Positions 48,836 through 62,305 of a stretch of DNA of 64,000 nt are shown here, piece by piece. Within the stretch, counting starts at the first letter, position 1. Every line of letters starts with the position of its first letter. Source of the DNA: Lagopus muta (lineage: Eukaryota; Chordata; Aves; Galliformes; Phasianidae); assembly GCF_023343835.1 (NCBI RefSeq), contig NC_064437.1, forward strand, positions 20,600,001 through 20,664,000. Direction: 5' to 3'. Both the position numbers and the translations under genes were made by a program. The notes under the pieces were generated by a model. The model saw only the letters and a program-made list of their open reading frames with translations. It had not been told where the DNA came from and searched no databases.

Positions 48836-48859
48836 ATCCCCATTTTTTGTTGTCTCTCC

Positions 48860-51800
48860 AAAGCAGTTTGAGCACACTGGGAGCTGACTTAAGACCTAGC
48901 ACAGATTTTAAGTACTCTAAATAGTGGCAGCTGAAAAATAGGAAGTAGATGCATCTGGCCAATTTTAAAAGTATAAACTAGGACTGCAGAACACTTATAT
49001 ATGCATACAACCCTGCTTCTTATCTTGACTATGATCATGACTGTCTCCAGTATGTAGACAAGAAGCTGCTGGGCACCCTACTTTGTGCTGTTTAGAAGAA
49101 CTAACAGTTCAAGTTACAAAAAACTGCAATTCTTATCTTTATAAAATATACAAACATTTTCTTATTTTATCTATGAATTGAAATGTTATTTACTGTCAAT
49201 TTCTAATGCACTTCATATAATAAAAACTAAATCCTTGATCCCAGTGGGAATTTTAAGTGCTAGTGTTTTGTTTTTTTTTTTTTTCATTGTTGCTTTGCTT
49301 GTTTTATTTTTAGTAATGTTACCCATTAAATGTTTTAACTGTGGCTTCAGGAATTTAAGGAAGTCTTTTGAATATCTCCATCTCTGTTTCTTAAATGTTA
49401 CACCATTTTTTGAACTCTGTTAAACGAATGAAACTCTTTTATAGTGGGATATACAATTGATGCACAAATAACCATCCCATGCTAATGCTGTTGTACTGAA
49501 TAAGCTAAACGGTGGCCATTTTTTTTCCATAAAACCTTTTTGAATTTTTTATTTTCACGATCTTTACGTAAAATCAGGAGTGAGTAGATCTAGTTCCAGA
49601 TGTAGTGCTGTAGTGGTTAGAAAAAGATGCCACTTATGTATTTTTATCCTAGAAGTATCAATTCCCATACACTGCCCATTAGGGTCTATCAGAAATCCCC
49701 ATCTATGCCACACGTAAGCAGGGCCACAGGCTGCAGGACAGAGGTCACTGATGGGGGATGAGAGCCTGACAAGGCACCGTGCATCTTTTGCAGAAGTGTT
49801 TGAGATTACCTTCTGTATTAGGGCATTCTTGAAACCAATCTCATTGACATACAGCATTCTTCATCCTTTCCTGAGTGGTTTCATTTTTAAGTCTTTCTTC
49901 TTTTTCTAAGCGAAATACCTTTACAGATTTTATATTCAGATAGAGCATGGAGAAAAAAGTATTGTTCTATTTTATCAATTTCTAATTTTAGTTCTTTTCA
50001 CATTTTGTTTGTTAGGCATAACTAGGTCAACATTTTCATTCTTTCAGGTTGAAAATCCTGTCTGAAGAAAAGCAAAGCTACTTGTCATGAAGCAAAGCAA
50101 ATGGTTGTGAATAATTTATAAGAAAGTAAAAATATTCTGCTTTTGAGATTTTAACAGGAGAACAACCTCAAGTTATGAATTATTATAATTACACTGAAAT
50201 ATGCTCTCCATCTTCTTATTCCTTTGCTGTAATCACTGCAACAATTCTTTTTGCTCTAGCGGCTAGCAGTCTCCTGAGCAGCGCAAACAGGGATGCTCCA
50301 GGCCCATGGCCAGTGCCCTCCAGACCATAATTTAGCTGTGATTACAACTCTGCTGCACTCCTGTATCAATAGATTTATTAAGATTCTCGCAGGTTTCTTG
50401 TTTTATAGAAGGTAACATGTAGGTATGTAAGTGTCTGGTAGGATGTGAGGTGACAACTGCAATGTGGCTGCCACTCCAGAAGCAAAAATGGTGCTCACAG
50501 TAAATCTGGGCTCAGTAGCGAGGCAGCACGTACAGATCTGCAAACTCACTGCTCAGGTACAAAGCAACACTGATATTAGGTAGGTGGGTAAACTCTTGGC
50601 ATTTGTTTTGCTCTGGCTCCTGAAGCCAGTATTCAGAGAGATTTGTTATTATAAATAAGGCTTTTCTGTGTATCGAGATGGCAAATTTGAAAAATACAGT
50701 ACAGTTAAGAGAGCAGTGAGATTATAGCAACTTGATTAGGTGAAAGTTCAGTGTCATTAATACTGTTATTAAAATGTCTGCAACAAATATGTCAATTCTC
50801 TGTAGTTCCAAGGGAAGATGAATTATTTAATACTAAAATCTGTCACTTTCTATAAATTTTTTTTATATGCCTTCTACAGTACAACATCTACAGTGTACTA
50901 AAGCTGACAAAAACTGCTGTGATTCCCAGCACCTTTTTCACTTTTGATTTTTAGGGTGAACGCTTGGAAACACAAAGGAAACAAAAAAATGTGGGAATGG
51001 ATGCGTACACAAAACATCTTCTGTATATAAATCTATATAGTTTGATGCATTTACCATTCAAATCATAAAATTCATTCTATGATTCGTATGTCTTTGTGAG
51101 ACAATCTCTTACATTCCTGACTCACACTGATATCAAACTGAAAAGAAAGGAAAAGGGTGGGGAGTCCACAAGTCCTTATCAGCAAGACTGGTTCCAAACA
51201 TCTGCACGTGCAAGATTTTAGCAGGACATTCAATATTTTCACGTAAGGTGTGGTCAGGTACACTAAGATTATTGTTAGCAATGCGTTTCCACAGGAGGTG
51301 CCCTAACGCTCAGAGGCACATACAGTACCTACTGCTCATCCTTCTTGTCGTGTCACTGATCAATGACAGGTTGGCAATTTCCTAAATCTTGTAGGAACAT
51401 GAACATCTCCTCTTCAGCCTCAGCCCTGGCTCAGCACACTATATCCTAACTCTTAATATGAACTTCTTCCCACCATTGCCCTGTCTGCATGAACATCCAA
51501 ATGCCTGACTGACATGTTTCCTATAGTTATCAAACCCTTATTTTCCACCAAGTGATAAAAAAATCTTTTGGCCAAAACCAAGTGATGAAGTTAACATTCA
51601 CTTTGAAGAGGGAGACCTAACTAAGTAACAGAGCAGGGGGGCCCAGGCTTGCTGGACACAGTTCTGTTTTAGATTTGCTTTTTTGGGGGCAACTCATAAC
51701 TTAAAATAGACTTCCTCAAATTTTAGACTTCAAAAAGGCAAAATAATTATGAACAAATTCTGAGCATCCCATCTGATAGGCCTCAGACAAACCGAGTACC

Positions 51801-54599
51801 AAGTGTGCATACCATTTTTTTTTATATTTTGTACTATACTTATATTTTATGGGTCAATTTTGTAAGAATATGAAATTTGGATATTACAAAGCTTCTTCCA
51901 AATTGGGAAAAAAAAAGTGTAGTCTTTCTCATGGAATGCCACAGAGTTATTAAAGCAGTTCCAAGTAAATTTCAGATTAATTTCATGGTGACGTCCCTTG
52001 CAGACGGCCAACTGGCTATCATCTCACATTTGTGTGCTATCAAATTGTCTTCCTTCTTCCTCCCCATTTCAGTAAGGATCATGCAAAATATTACTGGATT
52101 AGCCATGCCAGGCATACAACACACTGTGACGTACCATAAATGGAATTCAAAATTATTCTTCATTCAATTCCTTCACATGGTCTGGTTGCCTGCAACTTTA
52201 AGGAATTCCTAACAATTTGACCTTGCATGACCTTTTGTTCTTGGTCACCAATTAGATTTCTCTCAGCTTCTCAGTCTTAACCAATCTTGCTGGATTTGCA
52301 CCTTTCTCTTTGCTACCTACAAGCTTGAGCCAAAGCTTCCATTCTTTTCACTAGTTTCATTCATAAACAGGTACCTGTTATACATTTATATCAGAAAATG
52401 TCAGCATAATTAGGCAATTTATATCCATACCATCTTGAAGTGTAAAAGTAAGATGTACTAGGATTTTTCCACACAAAATAATATGCTGAAATTAAAGTAC
52501 TAGAGTTTATTAGTAATATTTACACTGAGAACTAAAAGTAAAATGCCCCAATTAGCCCACTCTTCACTGATATCCAACATATGGCTCGGTCACAGGATTA
52601 TAAGGACTACATTTGCTGAATATCCTCTAAGGTACTCTTCCCTCAGCTAAAAGCAGCCTTCAGGGTGGGTGCTGAACACCCTTCTTGTGGTTTTTTTAAA
52701 GCTCCCTCTGTGATTTTGATACCCAATTTTGTTAACTTTAGCAAGAACTATGCTTGCTAATCTTGAAGGCAGGCTAGCAAATCTTTGTCTGTATGCAGGT
52801 GCTTCAGAGATTAGAATGCTAATCACTCACATTGAGCTCCTACTATCAATAGAAGGAAGGCAAAAAGACAGCAGAAAAGAGAGAGAGATAGGCTTGGATT
52901 AACACAGACCATACATATCTCATGTGCTTTTTCCTCTTTTGAACAAGAAAAATTCAAACTCTTCTCCTTGTTGTGAAGTTCCAAAGCGTAAACAACAGAC
53001 AAACTATTCTGACACTACAGCACAACAACGTGTGGATGTCCCTTGTCTCCTTCCATGGATCACTATCTTGTTCTACTTCCAAGCAATTTATTTTTATCTG
53101 GAGATTTTCCTACAAACAGACCTTACTCATGCAGGAAATGTGTAAGACCCTACTCATATCTTTGGATATTCATTGGTATTTGGAAAAGTTGCTGTTTCAT
53201 AGTTGATAGCTGTTGATCTCCCCTCTCTTATATAGTGAAGACCTTCTGAAGATAGATGAGTATTTATATCTTTAGTAGATATTATTTCAATGCAGTCAGT
53301 TATTGCACTGTGTTACAAGTCATTTCCTTCTTCGAAATATGTGGGGGAGATAAAGGGGATCTATTCTGTGACAGTAACTGCATTTTCACTTTTTTTTTTT
53401 TGTTGTTTGTTTGAATTATGGTTTTTTCAATGTTTTTCTCAAAGAAAAATATCCTTGGCTTTTCACATCTGGAAATGTTTTCATATGGGCAGGTGACTCC
53501 TGTGGTGAACAACTGAATCCTATTGCAGAGACCACTGAGAGCTGCCAATTTAAAATCAAGGCTGTCTGAGAAGCTAAGGGAAAACAGAACATCTTATAAA
53601 TTAAAATGAGAAGTTATTTATACAGCCTAATAGAGAGTAATGAAATCTATGATTCCTCTATATTTTGAGGTGGAGAAAACCATCAAAGGCAAAAGTCTTG
53701 GTTTTACAAAGACCTTTCAATGCCACTTATAAAAAAAAAGTAAGAGAGTGCAAGATGTGTACATGCATTAATGTTCTCTCATGGAAAGGAGATATCCATG
53801 TTACATGAAAATTAAGTCCAGAAAGCTTATGTTCTGGTGCAAGATTTATTGGCACTGTAGACAAAGAATTCCCAGAACCTCTTGTCTTTGTCAGAAAATG
53901 TTCTAGAGAAAGCTTGGTGCTGTCTCTATTCCTACACACCTCGTCTTCCAGGACTGAACTGCTACCTGGCTTTCAACAGTTTGGTTTAGGACTTTCTTTT
54001 CGTTATTTAAATTAAAATAGTGCAGTGACTCATACTGTGGTGATTTATTTTTTATTTTATTTTTTTGAAGGGGGCCTAAAATGAGACTATGCCTGACTCT
54101 CCACAGCCTTGCAGCTAATGTAGTAATTCATCAGTAAGAGAAACGGGCAGGCAACTGTGAGTTTGTGGGAAACTTCAGTTCAACATCCTTTGCAAAAGTA
54201 CAAAGGACCAAACATGATATAAAACAGCAAATAAATGAAATATTTGCCATGATAAATAACTTGCTTCAGTGTAGCCATATATTTGGGCAATTACAGAGAA
54301 AGCAATATATAAGATTATTTATGCTGGTAGATTTTAGCCTAACAGAATTGCTGACAATTATTCTTTACTTCATCTGAAGTAGCTTTTATTATGGCAGATA
54401 CTAATATCTGTACCATAAGAATGTGGCAGTTTTCTACTATGGGTAAAGAAATAAAAAAACTCAGTATGTCACAAACAGAAACAAAGAAAAGTTGTGGTAA
54501 GATCAGTTTTCTTTGAATAAGTTTTTCCAAACTGCATGTGGAAAACCACATGAAAAAGGACATATGTATGCATTTGAAGAAAACTTATGTTACTTCTGT
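48860..54599. other. Non-genic AT-rich DNA
   Basis: No gene or interspersed repeat recognised in this stretch. T-runs occur near 49269 and 53390. A perfect 7-bp hairpin (catgtgg-aaaa-ccacatg) is at 54535-54552. Confidence 0.5.
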
Positions 54600-55800
54600 A
54601 ATGCAATTAGACTGGAGGCATATCTGTTTTCTATGGGACAGTGTGTGCCTTCATGACCACGGTAGGAAAGAAGAGGGAAGCTGGAGAAGGCCCTCAGCAG
54701 AAACTTAAAATTTATTCCTGACAGCTATGAGAGAATTACTTGAACCGCAGTGTTTCACAAATGAAGAAAAAAGAACTTGATAGAAAAAGGCTCTGAACCT
54801 CCTTGGATGACAAACCATCCCTGAGAAGACGAGAGGGAAAAGAACAAAGAATAGAACTAAGAACTACTGGAATTAAAAGAAATCACACTGGCCAGTAGGC
54901 TGGGTTTTTTTTGTTTGTTTGTTTGTTTGTTGTTTTAAAGGGAGTTAAGACAGTCACTAAAGAATTTTCAGCCATATACAAGGAACAAGGAAACTAAAGG
55001 TATCACTAGACATTTAAGAGTAACTTTCAAAGATGGACTAGACTCAGAGCTGAATAAAAACATAAAAGCATGAAGGTATGAAGACACAGAAATGAGATAA
55101 AGATCTCCACTGATTTAGCAGAGAAATCTTACGCTGTATCATGCCATCAAACTACCTGAGATCTGATTTACTTGACAAAGGGATTATAAAAGATTAGACC
55201 CTTCTGATTAAGGTATTTGAGGGTGGTGCCACATGAGAAATAATTAGTCCAGTTGAGAAGAAGAGTTCAAGGGGGTGGATATGAAGGAAAGAGGCACAAA
55301 TTTGTTATGCAGAAAAGAGAACTGCTGGAGTGGGGCTCCCTAGGAGCTGGGCTTCCCCAAGGACCTCTGTGGGAACAGATGCTGTCTCATGTTTCCAGTA
55401 ATGGTTGTCATAGGGAAGAGAGAAGTACGGTTAATGAAATTTAATGACGGCATCTAGGATATATGAACTGTAAATATAGAAGGTAGTCCAAATATCATGG
55501 AAAAAACTGTAGGTGATAATGAAATAAATCTAATAGGAACAGACAAATTCAACAGGAGAAAAGTAAAAAGGGAATAACGATACTGTTAGCTGAGAGCCTT
55601 TCAATCTGAAATGATAGCGGAGGAAAAGGAGGGGGGATGGGATGAGCACAGTCAAACACCCCAGTAATTCATCTGTGAAAAAGACAAATGCAGTCCCAGT
55701 GTGTAGCAGGTGAAATATTTCCAATGATAAGTAAAACCAGTGACATGCAGTTCTAGTCATTCACACTCAGAAAAACTATGTTAAAGTATATGACAAATGA
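54600..55800. other. Purine-rich unclassified stretch
   Basis: Plus strand unusually rich in A and G over more than 1 kb, with a (TTTG)n tract at 54905-54936. It has the look of an old, decayed interspersed repeat, but I cannot match it to a family. No gene recognised. Confidence 0.3.
54905..54936. repeat. (TTTG)n tetranucleotide repeat
   Basis: T-run followed by TTTG units. Confidence 0.95.
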
Positions 55801-58800
55801 GAGGTATGGAAACTGCTCTTGTTTTACTAAGTGCAAAAGAAACAGCACTATCTTCAAAAAAGGAGTTCTATAGTAAGCAAATCTGTCAAAGCACATATCC
55901 CAGTTTCTGTTTTCCAACAGTACTGATTTTTTTGCTTGCATTCCTTAAGGACCCGCTCCACCTTGCTCAGCTCTTGGATAGTGACTCACTGCAGCCTCTC
56001 ATTTCCAAGGTGTTGCCTCATCCTTTTTGCTGAACCACCAACCCACGTTCCTCAGACATGCAAACAGAGTAAGCAAGCACACCTCTGCCCGATTCCTAGC
56101 TTTGGTTCGAGGAAGAGCAGCAAACTGCTGCACTATGAACCACAAAGTTTTTACTTGGGTACACCCTTGGGAACAGCTCTGCTTTCTCAGCATGCCTCGG
56201 GGTGGGAAGCAGATTCTGCAGTTAAGTGAGTGCATTCCAGGTGAGTGAACTATCACGTACTGAATTTGTGAGCTTTGGTTGGCACGCACACTTATTCACC
56301 TCCATGATTAGATTTAAATAACACGGCAGCAAATGAGCATCCTTTCCATGACAAAGTAGTCAAAGAAAGATCTCTGCAGTAGAGCAGTGACAAGGAAGTG
56401 GAAAGGAAATCTCATCTGTGACACTAAGCCATGTGTCTGATCACTCCATTCTGTAACTGGCCCCTCATCAGTACGTAGAGACACTTTTCACAGCAACCGC
56501 CTCCTCAATTTGGCTACCTATTTGCACTCACCAGCTCAGAAAACTGCACCCTGCTTCAACAGTCAGTGAAGCATAAGATGTTCTAAATGAAACGACCACC
56601 TGCTGGTTGCGTGCCTGCTCCTGTGTACTCACTTTCCGCCAGACAGCGAGTAGCTCTGCTGCCCACGAGGGACAGAGCAGCAGGAAGCAGCAGCAGCTAG
56701 GGGTTTGCAGGGCGCAACCAGTCAGCCTGGTGCCCTCCTTATCTGAAGTCGGATGCTCCTTGGGACCACACTGATACAGATAATCCCTTAACTCATTTCA
56801 GAGCTGTTCAACAGGCAAGAGTCTGCTTTCAGTTCCTACAAAAAAAGGGACGCCATTCATGATGACGGTACAAAAATAAGGTGATTTTTTGTTATTTCCG
56901 TTATGGTCACGTGCTTGTCCAGTGCATTCACAGGTCATAGAGCTTGCGATTGTTTCTTTTCTTTCTTTCATCATTAATCTCTAAGCAGTGAATCTATGTG
57001 CAGGCAATCCTGCATAAGACAGAGCCAGCAGGAGACAAAATGAGGCAAAGAGGATTGCATTTGACAGAGCTGTTTAAATAAATTGTTAATTTTCTTAGAA
57101 TACCGGGGGACCTGTCTGTAGCTCCAAATCTCCATAGCTTGTAATCTTATGAGCCATCTGTCTCCCTGTATGCTAGAGCAAGCTGTGGACTTGGGAAGAT
57201 GATGAAATATTAGGATGTAAATATTGAGAGGATGGCAGATTATTGCAATATCTAATCCTGCATCTTGCAAGATGATGGGTTCCCTAACCTCCCACTGCAG
57301 GAAGGGAATACGAGTGTTCAGCAGCTTCAAGGTCGGAGCTCTGAAATACACATAAATTTGGCAAAATGGATCAATTTTTCTGTTAGATATGTGGGTTTAT
57401 TTTTATTGTATTTTAACCACTAAAAAGGAAAAAAAATGTTTTATGTCGTCTTCAGTAATAGAAGACACAAAAAACATCCCACTCAATCTATTGACCTTTA
57501 AAGCATGCTGCAAAACTGTGTTTTTACTTGGCTTTGCAGAGGACAGAGGCTGGGTTAAAACTAACCAGCGCCTATTCATTTTTTATAGGAGGGATGTCTT
57601 GATTGAAAAGAGCACATATCTTCTCAATGTATTAAAGCATATGTTATATTTATGTCCTAAAATACATAAACTCAGTACACAGTGAGAGGTCTTTTATTTT
57701 AGTCTAAATTAAATATTTAAAATGAGGTCAGGTCTGTGGTCATGAACTGAACTTGGCTAAATAACTCTCCTGAAAAACGTAGCGACTTCTTTGAAAGATT
57801 AATAAATATATTTTCAACTCACAAACTCTTCAGTGTAATAATTCAATACCTCTGTGGCTTAATATCACAAGGGAGACAATATATTCTTGTGGTAAAAGAA
57901 TATAGAAGAACTGTAGGTGACCTGTGTTTCATCTCTATTTTAAGAACTGAGAGATTTGAAAGACTACATCAAATCTTTAGGACTGTCCTTCAATCACTTC
58001 TATTTGAGCTTCCCCATTGCAGCAATTTTTATGTAAAGCAGTTCAAAACCTTTCCCTGAACTGTATATTAGAATGTTCTCTGGATAACTATTATGTTTTA
58101 ATTACAATTTGGAAAGAAACTATCATATACACTTCAAGTTGTTTCAATTATTTTTGGATTCATTCTGTAATGTTTGACTGTCATGTTTAAATAAATATTA
58201 AAACAAGTGCCTTTGCCTGAATTGCAAATATAATCAACTGCAAAGTGCAACACAAAATCACTCTTTTCCTTCTCCTTTAGTCATCTAACAAACAGAGCAC
58301 TAACAGCCTTCTCATAGAAAGTCCAAATGAAGCTAGCACACTTCTTACCTTGGCCAAGGTCTGCATTGTAGCACTGATTTGGCAACCCTATCTTGCTTAT
58401 TCAATTAACTGACAATGCATAATATTTTCTTATGTGCAGTTGATTGCTAGGGCTTATATAAGACAAATATCAACAAGTCTGTAGGTGAAAAAAATAGCAC
58501 AAATAACCAGCCTCACTGGATTTCACGCTAAGTCCGATAAAACAGCACGGAAACTGGAATTTCCCCCTTCAGATAAACCCCAATGGAAATATGGCCCACA
58601 GATGTTTAAAGTCACTAAACAACTGTCACTATTATCTCCATATGAATATACACGCATGTGTTCTGTCACAGAACTCCTGAGAAGTCTGCACAGTGCTTTG
58701 TCCTATATGGAAGATTTTTCATTTTAGAATTCCGAATTATATCTACTTTAGGCTTCCCCAGTGGATAGCATCAAGGAATACAGTCAGAAAGCACTGTTAC

Positions 58801-59563
58801 ACTGTAATGTCAGGACACAGACAGGCAAGTCAAACCAAAAATCAGACTTACTTTAATATTTACAAAGATACTATGCTGTAATGCACACATTTACGATGTA
58901 ATTAATAAGCCACTAATGAGAATCTTGTTGAAGCTTTGATAATTCAGAGGTTCTCTAAGGGACATTAAAAATGGATTTCAGGCATTTGTTACAGAATAAA
59001 ACGTAATTACTAAAATGGTTCCAATGCATGAGGAGGCACACAGCAGCAGAGAGCAAATGACGTAACAAACCTTATCAGATACTGCCAACTTGAAGTGCCT
59101 TTGCATTATGTAACAGGACTCTCATTTGACTTTTATTTGCACAATTTTAACTGAAATAGCAAGAATTTGCATTTTCTCAGTAGTATTTAAGATCCATCAG
59201 TCAATTGAAACCTTACTAGATTTCTGAAAACAATGTGTTGGCAATTCAGAAGAATACAGATTCTTTTTAACTGACTACAGACTGCTAAAGAAATCTGATA
59301 GTTGGCTTTAAAATTAAGAAGCAATAAAATTAATTCAAATATTTCAATACATAAAAAAATAGTTTCCCAGTAAAGACATAATTGAGAAATTCTGCCTTTA
59401 GAAGAGGCCTTCAAAAACCAATATTCCAATCATGCTACTTGACAGCTCAATCAAGATACCACCAAGGCAAACATCTTAACTTTATCAGTGCTGTTCTAAT
59501 ACTGAAATAAAATTGCCTGTTAAGAGCACCTCAGTGTATGTGTTAAAGAAAAGAACATATGCA
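55801..59563. other. Non-genic DNA
   Basis: No gene recognised. The segment 55936-56240 is open in several frames and ends at a good donor (ttccag|gtgagt). On the minus strand, a GC-richer patch at 56638-56760 ends at ggaaa|gtgagtac. Neither could be extended to a second exon. A CACGTG E-box occurs near 56909. Confidence 0.45.
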
Positions 59564-59775
59564 GGTCACTTAGTAAGTAATGCTTCCCATTTATTTGCCA
59601 CTGAAACTACAACAGATATAAAGAGCAAATTCTCAGCTACAAAATGCTATCTGTCAAGACAGGCACCACCACAGTGCATTTTCACCAACAATGAACAAGA
59701 TGCACACTCCTAAAAATCTGCATCATCAGAGGTGATCCACTGTTGCTATTGGCACTGCTGAAACACAGCCCACAG
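59564..59775 (-). mobile_element. Galluhop-type mariner end fragment, antisense
   Basis: Begins with the mariner terminus (ggtcacttagtaagtaatgc, cf. the inverted repeat at 28451), then ctgaaactacaacagatata, gagcaaattctcagctacaa, gcattttcaccaacaatgaa and gaggtgatccactgttgct, which is the reverse complement of the transposase-relic region seen in the 28.4 kb copy. The other terminus is missing. Target-site TA duplications cannot be assigned. Confidence 0.85.
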
Positions 59776-60258
59776 CAGAGCTTACAAGGGATGCATATTC
59801 CCCTGAAGTAGCAGCTGGAGGTCAGACAAGGATCCCTGCACTTCGCTACCTTAATTGATCTACTGTTCACATGAGAACTGCATAAAACCTTCCCCATGCA
59901 AGAGATAACCTGCTTTATGCTTGCTTGTATTTTCATATTCAGATCAAATGACAAAATGCAAACAGCACCACTTAGAACTCAACATGAAGAATAAAACAGT
60001 GAACTTACAAATATTTGCTCTCAGTCTAACAGTGCATAGCCAGTTCATTGCAGGAGTTTTGCCCCTTGGGGTTGACATCTTTATTATTACAAGGTTTGCA
60101 GGTAGTTTCAATATGAAAACATACCATGACAGTCTCAAAAAAAATGTCTTCACAGGCAGAAGCAGATATTAACTACCAGCTACCCAAACAGCTTTACCCA
60201 ACAGAAGAAAAAGACTTCAAGTCTCTCTCATAAAAGCACTATAGAAAAATTACAAGGC

Positions 60259-60286
60259 TTTTTTTTTTTTTTTTTTTTTTTTTTTT
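60259..60286. repeat. Poly-T run (28 nt)
   Basis: Uninterrupted T28. Confidence 0.95.
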
Positions 60287-60588
60287 GTAAAACAATAAAA
60301 TCTCTGCAAGAAATGACCCTTCTTAGATAACATCCTGCCTGAAGTTTTATTTTTACAAAAACATTTTGCTCCAAGTTGATGTTTTGCACCTCTCTCAGGA
60401 GACAGGCCATCCCAAACACTCAGTTTTTGTCAACGTCTTGACAGTGACAGCAGACCCACTTCAAAAACTGGCATGTATGTCTGAGATGATTTTACAATAC
60501 CACTGAAAAGCACCAGTTTACTGAAGCTGAAATACATTGTATCATGTGTTTTGGTACAAAATCCCAAGAAGCTGTCTTTGTTTTATGG

Positions 60589-60615
60589 TTTTTTGTTTGT
60601 TTGTTTGTTTGTTTT
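60589..60615. repeat. (TTTG)n tetranucleotide repeat
   Basis: Six TTTG-type units after a short T-run. Confidence 0.95.
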
Positions 60616-60910
60616 CTTCAGTAAAGGTTTATACAAGATGAATGAAATACAATCAGAAAAACAACATGAGATAGGATATTCAATTGCCTGGGAAAGGTCA
60701 TGCCTAGTATGACGTAATGGTGCTCCATTGCTAGCTTCCAAGCCTCATTTGTGGCTACCCAATATTTCTTTTGGCTGCTATATTTCTACAGCCGAAGTAG
60801 TTCATTAAAATACCTACTGCCAAAAGACCTTTGTACAGTGAAGTTTATTTTTAAATCCTGTTCTCTTTTAATTTCAGTTCCAATATAACTGTTTTAAAAG
60901 TTCAGAGTGA

Positions 60911-61218
60911 CACCAGATCAGGTCAGCCATGGCTTTGTGTAATCACCTCTTGAAAACTTCCAGGGATGGAGATCCCATGGTTCCTCTGGGCAGCCTCTTC
61001 CAGTGCTGCTCTACCCTCCTCATTCTTTTCCTAACATTTGGTCTAAAACCTTGTAAGTTGCAACTTTTGGCCATTGTTCCCTGTTTTGATTTGCCACTAT
61101 GATTTTGATTTGCCACTATGACGAAGTGCCTTGCTCTGTTTTCTTTCAAGTTATCTTTCAAGTTGGCTGCAATTAGACTTCCCTTAGCTTCTTCCTCAGT
61201 TGAGTAAACCTGCTCTTT
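60911..61218 (-). mobile_element. CR1 LINE 3' region, antisense
   Basis: Reverse complement of the CR1 3' region: cttgaaaacttccagggatg, cctctgggcagcctcttcca, cattcttttcctaacatttg, ttggccattgttccctg, then tgcaattagacttccctta and the cttcctcagttgagtaaacc block. It carries an internal 19-bp perfect tandem duplication at 61084-61121. The last 3' bases are missing. Confidence 0.9.
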
Positions 61219-62072
61219 CTATCAAAAAGGAAGAAAGGAAGAAAACCATGCAACATTTCTCACTGTAGGTTAAATTATAAAAACACTTCCTACTTAATAG
61301 CTGAAACACCATTTTTTGTCTATTTATAGTTTGCTATACTGAAGAAGAGTAGATGTCATTCACTCTCTGCAGAGGACCTGCTCTCAACATGTCTGGCTAC
61401 AAATTTGTTAGTAATAGATGGGTTTAAAGATAATACTCCTGGTTCTAGTAACAGCACAAGAATACAGTTTAATGTACTGTGCTCTTAATACTTAGTGTTC
61501 TTTGCCATAGCTTGTTAATGTTATTCCTTTGCAATTCTATCCATAAAAATGCTACAGCCCCAAATTACCATCATCAGGTGTTGACAATCTGCCATTTTTC
61601 TCTTGGAAGCATTATTTCTCTGACAAGTTATAGAATAATGATAGCAAATGCCTGGTGCTAAGAATCCACAAGTACTTTAAATCTTACCTTACTTGCTATA
61701 ATTTTTGTGATGTTTGGAGATATTACAAGCTTCACACTGGCTTAATACTTTCAGAGATTACCAGCTACTAAAATTCTTCATACTCTTGTGTAAAAAATAA
61801 TTAGTTAACTTAGCTTTTATTTCTACATAAATATCTCATATCACACCAGCATATTGTATGCTATATCCACAGTCACCTTTAGAAAGAACAAATCCAAAAA
61901 TAAGTTCTTTTTCAAGTGCTATGACATTTTGACATAAAATTGGTAGCTTTCCAATGAGAAAATTGCTATTTTTCAGACAAAAAGTAAATAAAATATGAAA
62001 ATTTTGCTGCAGTGCAAAGCACTACAGAAGTTACTAGCAAGATGCTTTTTGCTGGCTGCCAAGATTGTGGGG
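61219..62072. other. Non-genic AT-rich DNA
   Basis: No gene or repeat recognised. Confidence 0.55.
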
Positions 62073-62305
62073 AAATCATAGAGTGGCTTGGTTTTGATGG
62101 GAACTTAAAGATCATCAAGCTCCAAATTCCTGCAGTGGGCTGGTTGCCACCCACTGGATCACAGAATCACACTACACTACAGGATCAGGTTGCCCAGGGC
62201 CCCATCCAATCTGCCAGCGAGCGCTTTCATGGATGGAGCATTCACAACTTCTTTGGGCAGCCTGTTCCAAATGGCAGGACCTCTTCTATGAGGAAGGACC
62301 CCCTG
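62073..62305 (-). mobile_element. CR1 LINE 3' end, antisense
   Basis: Reverse complement of the CR1 3' end: aaatcatagagtggcttgg, cttaaagatcatcaagctcc, caggttgcccagggcccca, ggatggagcattcacaactt and ctttgggcagcctgttcca. The plus-strand 130-codon frame at 62012-62404 is an artefact of this repeat. Confidence 0.93.

Larger units (their letters stand above)
59776..60910. other. Non-genic AT-rich DNA
   Basis: No gene recognised. Holds a 28-nt poly-T and a (TTTG)n tract. Confidence 0.55.

Noticed and set aside
55936-56289. Dense overlapping frames with a strong donor (ttccag|gtgagt)
   Set aside because: Open on both strands in several frames, the acceptor is ambiguous, and no downstream exon could be joined. 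Too weak to call a gene.
56638-56760. GC-richer minus-strand patch ending at ggaaa|gtgagtac, as a possible first exon
   Set aside because: No ATG in the open frame, no core promoter element recognised, and no partner exon.
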